A DNA stretch of 64,000 bases from Acephala macrosclerotiorum (taxonomy: Eukaryota; Ascomycota; Leotiomycetes; Helotiales; Mollisiaceae). The notes beneath the pieces were generated by a model. It saw only the letters and a list, made by a program, of their open reading frames with translations. It had not been told where the DNA came from and ran no database searches. Of the stretch, positions 22,759 to 33,929 are shown piece by piece. The first letter of the stretch is position 1. Every line of letters starts with the position of its first letter. The DNA is taken from NCBI GenBank assembly GCA_014904845.1, contig MU119203.1, forward strand, positions 558,001 through 622,000, given 5' to 3'. The translations under genes and the position numbers were made by a program.

Positions 22759-23139
22759 GCATTATATTGACTTATACAGGCCCTACTTTATATGGCCCTA
22801 CCCTTGATCTTGGCCGGCGATGAGGCGCTTTGCAGAGCTGCCAATCAAGGCAAGTAATTTTGTGGACGCTAGGTTGGACATCGTTTACCGAGCCGAATAA
22901 GGGAGCCGAGCGTTGTGAGACATGACCACATCTCTGTGGCACATCGTACGAGAACATAGATCACACAACATAGAGAAATCAGAGCATGAAATCATCGGTT
23001 GCATTTGTTCTTCGGCTCGACGTGTATCTCACCCCAATTCATCGCCGATTCCTAACCACGTATTCCACCCTTCAGTAAGAGCTTCCTGCCAAAATCAACG
23101 AGCTAACCTTCCAAAGCATCGCGAAAGAAAACAAGCATT
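22759..23139. other. Convergent intergenic region
   Basis: About 380 bases between the 3' ends of the BTB-like gene (plus) and the het-c homologue (minus). No gene seen. Confidence 0.5.
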
Positions 23140-25888
23140 TTAGTAACCATAACCACCACCGCCGTAAGGCGGCTGCCGACCATAAGGTGGTTGCTGACCA
23201 GGATATCCCCCTCCGAACGGAGGCTGCTGTTGTCCATATCCAGGACCTCCTGGAGGCGGTGGACCCTGTGGCCAGTATCCTGGATCCCCGGGAGGAGGAC
23301 CTTGCCGACGCCCACCAGGATACGGGGGCCCACCGCCATAAGGAGGCTGCTGCTGATCAGGATAAGGTGGTGCATTTCCATATCCTCCTTGGGAACCTCC
23401 ATATGACGGTTGTTGTTGATATCCACCATACTGATCCGCCGGCGGTCCAGAATGGTAACTTCCTGGCGCAGGGTTGGGAGCTAGATATCCACCTGAAGAG
23501 CTGGGACGGTCATAACTCGAGCTTCCAGGTCTTTGAGCAAGATTATTATACCCGAAGTTAGGTGAGTGATGCGGAGCTGGGGAGGGTGGTGCAGGTGAGG
23601 AAGTCTTGTACGAAGTCGCAGCATACCCATCATTTCCCTCCATGGCCATCAGATCTCTACTCTGAATCTCACTCCAGATCGAACCGGATGTCTTTCCATG
23701 TCCACCGAAAGCGCCGTGGGAATGGCCCAAGCCTTTCTCGCCAATGGTCTTGTGGTTTCCACCAACTTTGACGGATTCCGAGGAGAGGATGTGGTTTAGG
23801 GAGCTGCGGTCGGGTTGTTCTTCCGCCCACTTGCGGACCGTGTTGAACATGTTGCGGTGGATTTCGATGGATTCGTCGCGCAGGGCGGGATGGTGGAAGG
23901 CGCGGAGGATGTCGGTCATTACTTCGTCGACTGGGATACCGGGGTTTTCCCATGCGTAGAGAATGCGGCTGTGGTGGGTTAGATTTGTAGGAATTTTAGT
24001 ATGGAGACCGGACTTACGGTGCAGCGTATTGGAGAATGGTGGTTGCGACTCGCCCGGCCACGCCATTTAATTTGTTTGAGAAATGATCTTTGGAAAGCAT
24101 AGAATGAGTGGGGTTGGAGCAGTGAGGATCGTTCCAAGGCTCAAATTGTTGATTAGCGCTGGGGACGGTTAGTGACAATTTCTCCGAGAATGGTAGAGCG
24201 TAGTTACCTAGCCTCCACAATAGTAGATGATCCATCCTTCAAGGTCTTTGAAACTGCCTCGATGATAGGTCTGATGAATGGTGCCAATAGCGACAAAACA
24301 AAGACTGTAAGAGTCTCGCTAATCTTCTCAATCAAGGACTCCAAGCCAGGGATCTTCGCAATTGTGTTATTGATTGCCCTGACAACCTTGTCTCTGAATT
24401 CCAAGATTGGGTAAATCTGCTTTGCAGTCTTGATAGGATCAAAGTCCGGACTCATGCCTGGAATGCTCGAGGTCGCCCCAGGAGCAGCACTGTGACTCCC
24501 TGGAGGAGGAGCGAAGGTAGTGTTGACGTCTGCTCGAGTAGTTTCATTCTCGAACTCTTGCTGAGTAGATCGTGCCTTTAGGTCTCTTGCAGTCGATGCC
24601 AAACCTCCACCCATGCCGGGAACTTGAGAGAGGAGACTGATGAAATCTGATCCACCTCCAGACCTAAAAAGCCCACGCTGGCTATCACCGCCCTGGCTGT
24701 CAGCTCTGTTTTGAAGAACCTCGGCGCCTTTCAAGGCAACATCCATTTCTTCAACTTCTGACTGGGTGAAGTGGTCGGTCGCCTCGCCAAGTACTGAGTG
24801 GATGAAATCGACAGCTCCAAATGTTCCTGTGACGAGCGGATAGATGCGTTTTTCTCGGACATTGATCTCTGTGGCAACACCACAATGCGGGAACACTTCG
24901 TGATACCCAAGTTCGCGGAGAGCAAGCTCAGTGTAGTTCGTGTGAGCTCCAAAATCCTCCCTCTTGTTAGTTAAGAAGCGAAATACAATACTTGCAAGAC
25001 TCACCTCCATGCAATGCAAGCCTTGACCGAGGCAACTGCTTTTAGTCAGTATGTCATTCACGCAGCAAAGGACTATGACCACCTACCGGAGAGCTTCACA
25101 AAGGTCGGCTTCTTTGCCACGGCTATTGCCACGACCGCTTGTGTAGAGTCTTCCAAAATGAATGCTTCTTGCGAAACTGAATTTGATGTAACCAGCACTC
25201 GTGGCCCAGCCACCGCTCTCGTTGGCAATATAGTTCTTCATAGCAGTGTTCATGTCAATCTCCAGTTCGACCTGCTGGACTGGTCCTCTGAGGCGGGGAT
25301 CAAATTCCCTTGCATCCTTATTATCGGCATAGTCCTTGGGATTGTCAATGTGCTCTTCTGGTCTGTAAACGCCGAGTCTTTCTTCGGTGACTTCGAACTC
25401 CTCCGTGGCATAACCAAAGCTCAAGAAGCTTAGCCCCAAACGAGAATGCGGATTGTTGGAGCATTAACTCCTTTCAAGCTACCAACATCAACAGCCTGAG
25501 AATAATCCCTTAGCCAATTGCCAAAATAGACTCTTTTCACCATCATCGAGGTCCATTTGTGACCTTTGATGAAAGCAATAGTCTTGAGCATATCTTCGAT
25601 GTCTAAATTGATGTTAGATAGTGATCGAACATCATAGTGTACAATTATTACCTCCATGTCGAAAGTTCAGTCCCTAAAGATAGTTAGTTGGCGAATGGTT
25701 CGCGAGAAAGTGTTGAGAGCTCAAGTAATCACGAGACACTCTGAAGTAAAAGAGGTTGACCCTACCTCGATCTGAGCAATACTTGGAATATTACCAGCGC
25801 CAAATGCTGCTGCTTTTCCAGGGAGTACAAGGAGCACCAAACATGCTATTAAGATCAAGGAACCAGAGTTCCAAGAAGGGTGAGACAT
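23140..25888 (-). CDS. het-c: Heterokaryon incompatibility protein HET-C homologue, with an apparent 1-base frameshift
   Basis: HET-C is a plasma-membrane/secretory-pathway protein that controls vegetative incompatibility in Neurospora and interacts with NIMA kinase in Aspergillus (TinC). Seven exons on the minus strand: 25888-25766, 25673-25652, 25602-25087, 25035-25005, 24956-24208, 24158-24018 and 23968-23140. A signal peptide (ILIACLVLLVLPGKAAA) is followed by family strings: GDIEDML, KRVYFGNWLRDYSQAVDVG, FGYATEEFEVT, RPEEHIDNPKDYAD, GLHCMEDFGAHTNYTELAL, VTGTFGAVDFIHSVLGE. The C-terminal ~150 residues are Gly/Pro/Tyr/Gln-rich, typical of HET-C. Exon 3 breaks frame at the C4 tract 25434-25437: the frame ending in RILVWG hits a stop at 25430-25432, while the conserved sequence resumes one frame over without loss of residues. 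Exon 3 is 516 bases where 517 would be required by the flanking phases. This is either a disabled allele or a homopolymer sequencing error; there is no room for an intron. Confidence 0.9.
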
Positions 25889-26477
25889 GTTGCAAAGCGT
25901 AAAGTCACTAAAGCGCTTTGTTCAGGTGTTCTCGTGGTGGGGTAATGAGGGGCAATCAAAACAGCAGTTAACGAAATGAAAAAGAAGGACCAGCGTAAAG
26001 CTTATTTAACCTGACCCTTTGTTGGTCTTTGATGATGAAATGATCGCCAAGAACTGAGCCTCTCTCAGCCAGCTGAGCTGCTGATGCGGAAGGATCTCCA
26101 TCAGTTGTCACGTGAAATATCTTGGCTTGCTTGGGTCCTTGGATCTAAGGCGCGAAAAACTCAATGTCAGTCAATTCGGGTTTGGTGGCGCTCATATCTT
26201 TCATATCCCGCGCTTCCGGTGCTGTCTCCTGAGTCCTCACGCGTTTTCATTTCAATACGTACGCCGACCTTACGATTATCGGACAACGGGACGACTAGAA
26301 ATAGATTGGCCGCGCACTGTACTTTCAGTCCTTTGGATGATATTTTGAAGCCGAGAGTTCACTCCTTTTTGACCACCTTTGCTTCCATACCGTCTCCTAC
26401 GACACACCTCTCGAGCCTCCATCTTGAGGCCTCTTTTGCTTTTCCTAACCCCCTAATTCGATTCGCATACCGGCATC
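25889..26477. promoter_or_regulatory. Divergent promoter region, het-c / sphingolipid hydroxylase
   Basis: The two genes start 589 bases apart on opposite strands, so both promoters lie here. The het-c side has an AT-rich segment with TTATTTAACC at about 26001. The hydroxylase side is CT-rich close to its ATG. No specific operator is recognised. Confidence 0.5.
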
Positions 26478-27697
26478 ATGTCGCCATCTCGAACGCTCCC
26501 AACTCTGATACAGACCGAAGTCGCTAGCCATAATAACTCGAAGAGCTGCTGGGTTACTATCGGCACCAAAGTCTACGATATCACGGACTTCCTCGAGAGT
26601 CATCCAGGTGGCGGAGATCTCATATTAGAATATGGTGGCAAGGATGTCGCGGAAATCTTGAAGGATGAAGCTTCACACACACATTCTGAGTCGGCGTACG
26701 AAATATTGGACGAGTCTCTGGTTGGGTTTGTTGCCACTGAGAAAGTGATGGATGCCGCAGTCAATAGCACACACTCAGACAAAATTGTATCACTTCCACC
26801 TACACAAAAAGGTCTGCAAGAATTAAAGGCAAATGGTTCTACAAAGGGCGTCTACGCAGCGACCGGGATGGCCTCAGAAGAAGACTTGAGCAAGGAGACT
26901 GATCTGGTCAACGATTACAAGACATACAAGTTTCTCGATCTCAACAAGCCTCTGCTCATGCAAATGCTCTTTGGCGGATTCAGCAAGGACTTTTATCTTG
27001 AGCAAGTTCACCGCCCACGTCATTACAAGGGCGGAGAGTCTGCGCCATTGTTCGGAAACTTCCTTGAGCCTCTTTCCAAGACGCCTTGGTGGGTCATCCC
27101 TGTTGTATGGCTGCCACCTGTCATGTATGGAACATACATTGCAAGCTTCGGCTTATCGAGCATCGGTGAAGAAGCAGTTTACTGGTTCTTGGGGCTCTTC
27201 TTGTGGACATTGGTGGAATATGTTTTGCATCGATTCCTATTCCATCTTGACAAGTATGTTTGACTTCTTCCATTCTCAGCATAATTACTAACATCGACCC
27301 CAGATTCCTCCCTGATCATCCGATCGCACTTACTGTGCACTTCCTTCTTCATGGTATTCATCATTATCTTCCAATGGACAAGCTCAGATTGGTCATGCCA
27401 CCAACGCTCTTCCTTGCACTCGCTACCCCTTTCTGGAAGCTCGCACATGCTGTGTTCTACTGGAACTGGTCAGTAGCGACTGCTGTGTTCTGCGGTGGTA
27501 TCTTTGGATACATCTGCTACGACTTGACGCACTACTTCCTGCACCACAAGACTCTACCTGCCTACTGGAGAGAGTTGAAGAAATATCATCTTCAACATCA
27601 CTTCATGGACTATGAGAATGGCTTCGGTGTAACGAGCAGGTTCTGGGATCAGATCTTCGGCACTCAGCTGGCACCACCTCCGCTCAAAACCACTTAG
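26478..27697 (+). CDS. SCS7: Ceramide/fatty acid 2-hydroxylase with cytochrome b5 domain (Scs7/FA2H)
   Basis: Hydroxylates the alpha carbon of the very-long-chain acyl chain of ceramides in the ER membrane, using electrons passed through its own b5 domain. Two exons, 26478-27253 and 27304-27697, give 389 residues. The cytochrome b5 domain occupies about residues 8-90, with the heme ligand motif HPGGG (H42) and a second His in the ASHTHSESA segment. The hydroxylase part holds the di-iron histidine clusters in order: HRFLFHLDK (split by the intron), HFLLHGIHHYLPMD, HYFLHHKT and YHLQHHF. Several hydrophobic segments lie between them (e.g. PLFGNF...WWVIPVVWLPPVMYGTYIASF; WLGLF-type near 235). All histidines expected for the family are present, so the enzyme should be active. 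Confidence 0.95.
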
Positions 27698-28169
27698 AGG
27701 ATGCGCATTCCCTTGTACATATCAGTGTATAATGCAGAGCAACGAACTCATGATGTAGAGAAGTTTGTATATAACAGTGGCGTTGGTGGTATCTGGTCCT
27801 AGGAAAACAATGAGTAGGGCACTCATTCTTTTAAAATCGGTTTTCTTTAGCCTTTTAAACCATAATATAATTCGATTCACTCAATGCTCCTTTGACCTAT
27901 TTGTGGCCTCCAAGCTCTTCTGAAGTCCCTGTCCAAACTAGTTGTATCATAGTAGCGTTGTTATCACGTGGGTCTCTAAGTTCCATTGCCGACAAATTTC
28001 GCCCGCCGCCTACTCTTCACACATCATCAAACACAAATATCGCGCAACGTACACTCCTTCAGATCAGGCTACTCAGTTATCAAAATAATCTTTGAGCTCA
28101 CTTACTTTTCAGTAAAAGTCTTTCTTCCACTCCTTTAGACCCCAGGATCATCGTATCTTGGCCTCCATA
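27698..28169. other. Intergenic region
   Basis: This holds the 3' UTR of the hydroxylase and the promoter of the splicing-factor gene. It is AT-rich around 27820-27880. No gene is seen. Confidence 0.5.
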
Positions 28170-30053
28170 ATGTCAGCCTTAGATGTCGAAGCACTTTTGG
28201 ACTCGACTGCAAATGGTACTCCTGTCGAAAATGGATCTGCGAAGTCGAAAGACGTAGATGACCGCCATAGGAACGACCGAAACGATCGTCGCGACCGAGA
28301 CCGAAACCGAGAGTCGAGTAGAGATCGTGATAGAGATCGAAAGCGTCGCGACCGCAGCAGGGACAGAAGCCGCAGAGAAGTCAACGGCGATAAAGAGTTG
28401 ATTGGAACCCCTACAAGTGATCACGGTAGCGCTCATGGAAGTACCAAGAGTAGGCGCAGAAGCAGAAGTCGAGAGGACCGAAACTCACGTCGCCACAGCA
28501 GAGATGGAGACTTTTACAGAGGAGGTGGACGGACTCGCTCACGCTCCAGAAGCCCAAACAGATATTATCGTCCTCGTGGAGACCGTCGAGAACGTGAAGA
28601 GGGGGATGTTGGCAAGCCAAGGGACGAGCGACGTAACAGAAATGATCGACGAGCAAGTAGAAGCCCGAAGAGAGAGTCCACACCTCCCTTGACTGAGGAC
28701 GAGCGCGATCGTCGCACAGTCTTCGTTCAACAACTTGCTGCTCGTCTTAGGACTAAAGAACTGATAGCTTTTTTCGAGAAAGTTGGTCCTGTCAAAGAAG
28801 CTCAGATTGTTAAGGATCGCGTTAGTGGTAGATCCAAAGGGTATGTCCTCCAACCGGCCAGTTTTAAAATCTGCTAACATCCAATATAGCGTTGGCTACG
28901 TTGAGTTCAAAAATGAAGAATCGGTCCCTGCTGCTATTCAACTCACTGGTCAGAAACTCCTAGGAATCCCGATCATCGCCCAGCTCACCGAGGCCGAGAA
29001 GAACCGCCAGGTTCGAAATACCGAGACCGCTGGTAGCAACCCCAACCAGATCCCCTTCCATCGACTCTATGTGGGTAATATCCATTTCAGTATCACTGAA
29101 AGCGATCTACAGAACGTTTTTGAACCTTTTGGAGAACTTGAGTTCGTGCAGCTCCAAAAGGAAGAGCAAGGTCGTAGCAGAGGTTATGGGTTTGTTCAGT
29201 AAGTCAAAAAGTACCCCTTATCTGTTCACGACTAACATTCTGTAGATTCCGCGATCCTAACCAAGCTCGTGAAGCTTTAGAAAAGATGAATGGGTTTGAC
29301 CTTGCTGGTCGACCAATCCGTGTTGGTCTTGGCAACGATAAGTTTACTCCCGAGTCTACCGCCAGTCTTCTACAGAGATTCCAAGGCCAGAGCCACCAAC
29401 AACAATTCCAGGGTTCTGCTTTCTCCGGCGCTGGTGGACGCGGTCCCCAGGCAGTTGGTGGTAGCAACTTTGACCGCGCTGGCGGTCGCGACAACGAAAA
29501 GGGCGCAGGTGGTGCTAGTGCCCTTGATGACACTGATGTTGGCGGGGTAAACTTCAACAACTATAGTCGAGATGCATTGATGAGGAAGCTTGCCAGAACA
29601 GATGAACCTGCTCCTGCCACCAAAGGCCGCGACGAGAGACGCGAGATTTTGAAGCCAAAGACAGAGACCAAGCCACTGCCAGTGAACGTCAACATGGCAA
29701 GCAGATGCGTCGTCCTCAAGAACATGTTCGATCCTGCTGAGTAAGTACCCCATTATGCCCCATCTAGGAGAGTCGTTGCTAACGAATATTATAGAGAAGA
29801 AGGTGAAAACTGGGAGAAGGAGTTGGAGGATGACGTCCGAGCTGAGGCTGAGGAGAAATATGGCCATGTTGTTCACATTGCTTTAGATCCCAACTCCCAA
29901 GGCGACATTTACCTGAAGTTCGACCGAGTTCAAGGAGGCGAGAACGCTATCAAGGGTCTCAATGGCAGATATTTTGGAGGGCGGATGATCAGCGCTACGC
30001 CTGTTGTGGATGCAGTCTACAGCAGTTTGTTCTCACGCACAAAGGCTATTTAA
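28170..30053 (+). CDS. rsd1: RS-domain splicing factor with three RRMs (Rsd1/RBM39/CC1-like)
   Basis: A U2AF-like pre-mRNA splicing factor acting in the nucleus. Exons 28170-28840, 28890-29198, 29246-29740 and 29795-30053 give 577 residues. Residues about 30-170 are an Arg/Asp/Ser-rich region ([20 protein letters not shown] and later [14 protein letters not shown]). RRM1 starts at [13 protein letters not shown] (RNP2) with RNP1 at SKGVGYVEF, restored by the first splice. RRM2 has [11 protein letters not shown] and [10 protein letters not shown], again completed across an intron. The C-terminal RRM is of U2AF-homology type (VVLKNMF, then GDIYLKFDR and NGRYFGG, where R-Y-F is the R-x-F motif of UHM domains that bind ULM peptides). 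The ATG at 28170 is the first in frame with good context. Identification is firm. Confidence 0.93.
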
Positions 30054-33000
30054 GATGCTAATCATGGCCTTCTCTACTCATCTTAGGATCGGCTCAGGTA
30101 TACATATGTTCATCCCTACAATTATGTTTATTCTAACAAATTGCAGTAATCCCCTGCCTCTCCAACCGTCTCGATACGCCAACTACCACCAGACTCGACC
30201 TCCACTTAAAATCTCGGCCTCCAACTCCCTCGACCATCGACCCGATCCCATAAAGACATGTCCTTCGGTCTCGACGCCAGCATTCGATGATGTCGATACC
30301 TTTCAGAATACTCGCTGATTTCTCTCAACATAGGAGCTGTTTTCTCAAGCGTCCCAGCCCTTCCTTGAGGGTCGTGGAACGTCATTGGGCGTGACTGATT
30401 GCACATAGGGCAGTTCACTTGTAAACAGACTGATTTTCATTCGAAAAATCCCCTTTAGTTCCTGCTTTGCATTTAGGTAGCGAATACTAAGAGATCCCAT
30501 CAATTGCCGGTTTGCCCCCGGGGCAAAACACAGTTGAACATTTGAAGATGTGATGTGAAGTTCCATCATGTTTGGATCCGCAGCAATAGTTGTTATGGCG
30601 CTTCCGTGGTGATGTTCTGCTGGGTGTCCAATTTGGCTTAGCGATGACCCAATCATCTCAATGGATGTCCTGGTGACCTCGGTTCCCGATAATGCTCCTG
30701 ATCCTCTAACGCCAGCATAACAGCCTCCAGCATCCAACAACTGCTAAATAACTGCTAGAACCTATTGAATCTTTGATTGAATTGCCTTGGAATCTCATTT
30801 TTGATCTATATCATTCTACACCGGCAGCCAGTAACATTATTGGAGGCATTTGCTTGCCCGTAAATCACAGTAACTAGACCCCTTTATCTTTTTGTAATCT
30901 CCGCCAACAACATAAACATCTTGTACAGTAATATGCTGACAGCTAGAATCCGCTTAGAATACCACCAACCAGGTATGAAGGAGGCCATCCCTTTATTTGG
31001 TAATCAGACTTCATCACGGCTGGGAGTCCTAACATCACATTGACTTGCCCAAAGGAGTGAACAATTTTCAGCCCATGATCTATAGCTTGTTACTCAAACC
31101 AGGAAATCACAGCTGAGTTCCAGAACAAGACCTCATCAACCCCATCCCCTTTGATTCACCACAACGGTGAAACCTCTAGTTAAGGAGAATAGAGACACAT
31201 CACCATGCCCCCATTGGGTCGAGGGGTTCACACAGGGCGGGGGACAGACCTAGAATCTCTGTCGGTAATAATTTACTCAGAAGTTGGGAAGGTGGAAGGA
31301 ACTGGTGAACATCCGTCAATAAAAAATTTTCAAGGTCTATACCCCTGTTATGACTGTCTGCTGTAACCTATATGGAGAGAAGCAGTAGAATCCTCAAGTA
31401 AGAGCCCTGAAACCCACTTTCGGCTCGATTATTTACTTGAGATGACCAATGTCAGTTTCCTGTGACTCCTAGGTCAACCTTACTTGGAGACTTCTCTAGC
31501 ACAGATCTCAAGAAGTGAGAAGTAACAAACCTGCCAACCCCTTGTCCAGTGCAACAGAAGAGACAGTGCCAGGTGGAACTGTTCGACTATCCAACCAGGG
31601 ACGTGGAGGGCAGTGTCTATTGCTAGTCTTTGGAAGTACCAAGTTGACCAAGTCCAAGACCTTCCCGTAGAAACATCGTGAACACCATAGCCCCATGATG
31701 GCCATACCAGCAGCAACAAGATCTTCCCAAAGGAAAAAGGAGCTTCAGCTATACTTGGCGATAGCTCTCACCCCGGAATCAAACTTCTCTGAAGGCAATC
31801 CCTTGGATCCCAAGGCAAGAGTTTCGTCTTCCTAGTGCCGGAGAAGGAGAAAGGAGAACGCCGGACCCACTCCGTAGCGTGGTACGAATAGCTTCGAAAA
31901 ACAGAGGAAAACCACGTGGAGATAGCCGTGCGATTGCAGTAGCGTGTTATTGCAAAGCCACAGCCTTGAGGCTGAAGTGAAAGCACTTCTCACACAACGA
32001 GACGACTCCGATCTTGCTTGATCATGGATGAACAACAACGCTAGAGGAGTCTTTTGCGAAGACTCTTCAGAAGGAGAAGGTTAGCAGATGGATTGAAGAG
32101 TTGCTGCTCTCGTTGGAGCTGCTCGATCTGGAACAGATCTTCTTGGAAAGCTCCATCCCCTAGACACAGGTGAGTCAGCGTTCTCTCACAGCAGAGCTCA
32201 GAGAAGTAACAGTCATCTAATGGTCTGCCACGGTTTATACAACCTATCAAACGAAAACACACTATCCTCCCTTTGAAGATCCTGATGCCAACCTGCAGGT
32301 CCAAGATGCTCATTCAAGACACTTCCAGCTTCCAGCCTCCAAGCCCAGGTGAGTAATTCCCTCACAACACAGCACAAACATCAAGTAACAGTCCTCTAGG
32401 AGCCAGTCTTAAAAACCATACAACGTGCGAGACGTAGATCCTCCCTCTCCTGATACTGAGCCGCTACACCAAGATGCTTGTCTGAGTCAGTCCCAGGCCC
32501 CAGGCCGGGGAGCATACCCCTCAAAAATATACCAAGACCTCCATCATCCAGGTTATGCTCCAGTACGAATCATACATCAAAGCAAATCCAATTCCTTTGG
32601 GGTGCAGTCTGCAGATGTGCAGATGTTCAGATTGGAGGATGTAAAAGGGGCAAAACCGAGCCGTATTCGATGCACTGGAATTTGACAAGTCCCCCATGGA
32701 AAGGGGTAAACTCGAGCCGCATCCGACACCCAGAATTGGACAAGTGCCTCCCAGGTCCATATGAAAGAGATTCAACAGTATACACCAAAATATTAGCCAC
32801 AAACTTCCCTTAGGATTGAGAGCTAGTAGATTGTCCAACTGCTGCAGTCTTGCCACCAATCGCTGTTGCATACAAGATGATAATGTCGAACGGCTCCCTT
32901 GGATGCTCTAGCATCATTAGCTTGTGGATGGGCATTCTTTCATGCTTCCAGCACTAGCTGCCACACAGCAGAGCCAAGAAGAAGCATAGCTTTTGCAGTT

Positions 33001-33929
33001 TCAGACCGCAACCTTATTGCTGTCCCTACAACAACTCAATATTGTCACCACCGGCGACTGGGTTCATAGGAGGATGAAGACGCCAGAGGTAACCGCTTTC
33101 CATAATACCCTTGGCCTGCCAGTCTACTAATGTATGAATAGATACTGCTGTTCCTGACGTTTCCACTAGAATACCACTTCTATATGATGGTGTCAGACTA
33201 CCACAAGATGCTTGTCTATCAGCTGTCTGCCATGGACTGCATGCAATTGCCTGCATGAAGACTCTCATTCAATCATGGCAGATTCTTGGAAGCCAGCGGC
33301 TGAAATAAATGATACGAGTACTGGTAGCACACATCATGGCTTTCTGATCTTGCTGGATCGAACCACAAAGGAGCAAGAGGCTTCCATCCAATAGTCTCTG
33401 ATCTGGTATCATCCCCATGGTGTTATGCACGAAGTGCATACTCTAAGGAAAATGTCCCTAAGCATTGCCAAGGAAGGAAACAGACTTGGAAAAAGTTCAC
33501 ACGCTTCCAGACTTAGTTCCCACCATGGAGCTAAGTAAATGGACAGAGACCTCCCACTTGGAGCCCCGTCGTCCTTGACATGTCTCCCACGATTGCTGGT
33601 GGGAAGAAGTCACTGGTGAAGATAACCCGCTTGCGTGGTCCACACCCTTTGTCTGATCCGTGGCTACCTTCCCGGCAAAAGGACAGAATCCCTGTTTGCT
33701 GCTAGTTTTTCTTTTGATGTCTAGCGAGTACTCTCCTCTCTTGGACGACCCTTTCCTCGATGTCGAAAGCCAACTGCCATGAGAAGAAAGAAAGCCCTTT
33801 TTGAATTCCACGGATACTTACATGGACAATATGCAGCAAGCATTCCCGACTTAGCAAAGCATGACACAGAAGTACTTCTACTGCAAAATGAACAGGCCTA
33901 ACTCCCCAAAAATCCACAGCTTGTGGGAT
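30054..33929. other. 3.9-kb region without recognisable genes
   Basis: Frames here are short (under ~135 codons), on both strands, with no family likeness. There are signs of old repeats. A segment starting CAGGTGAGT at 32167 partly recurs at 32346, sharing CTCACA and AAGTAACAGTC further on (179-base offset). It is probably degraded repetitive DNA leading into the array at 33.93-35.11 kb. No transposase, integrase or reverse transcriptase signature could be read. Confidence 0.45.

Noticed and set aside
23187..23561. 124-codon plus-strand frame opposite the het-c C-terminus
   Set aside because: Shadow of the Gly/Pro/Tyr-rich repeat coding sequence on the minus strand.
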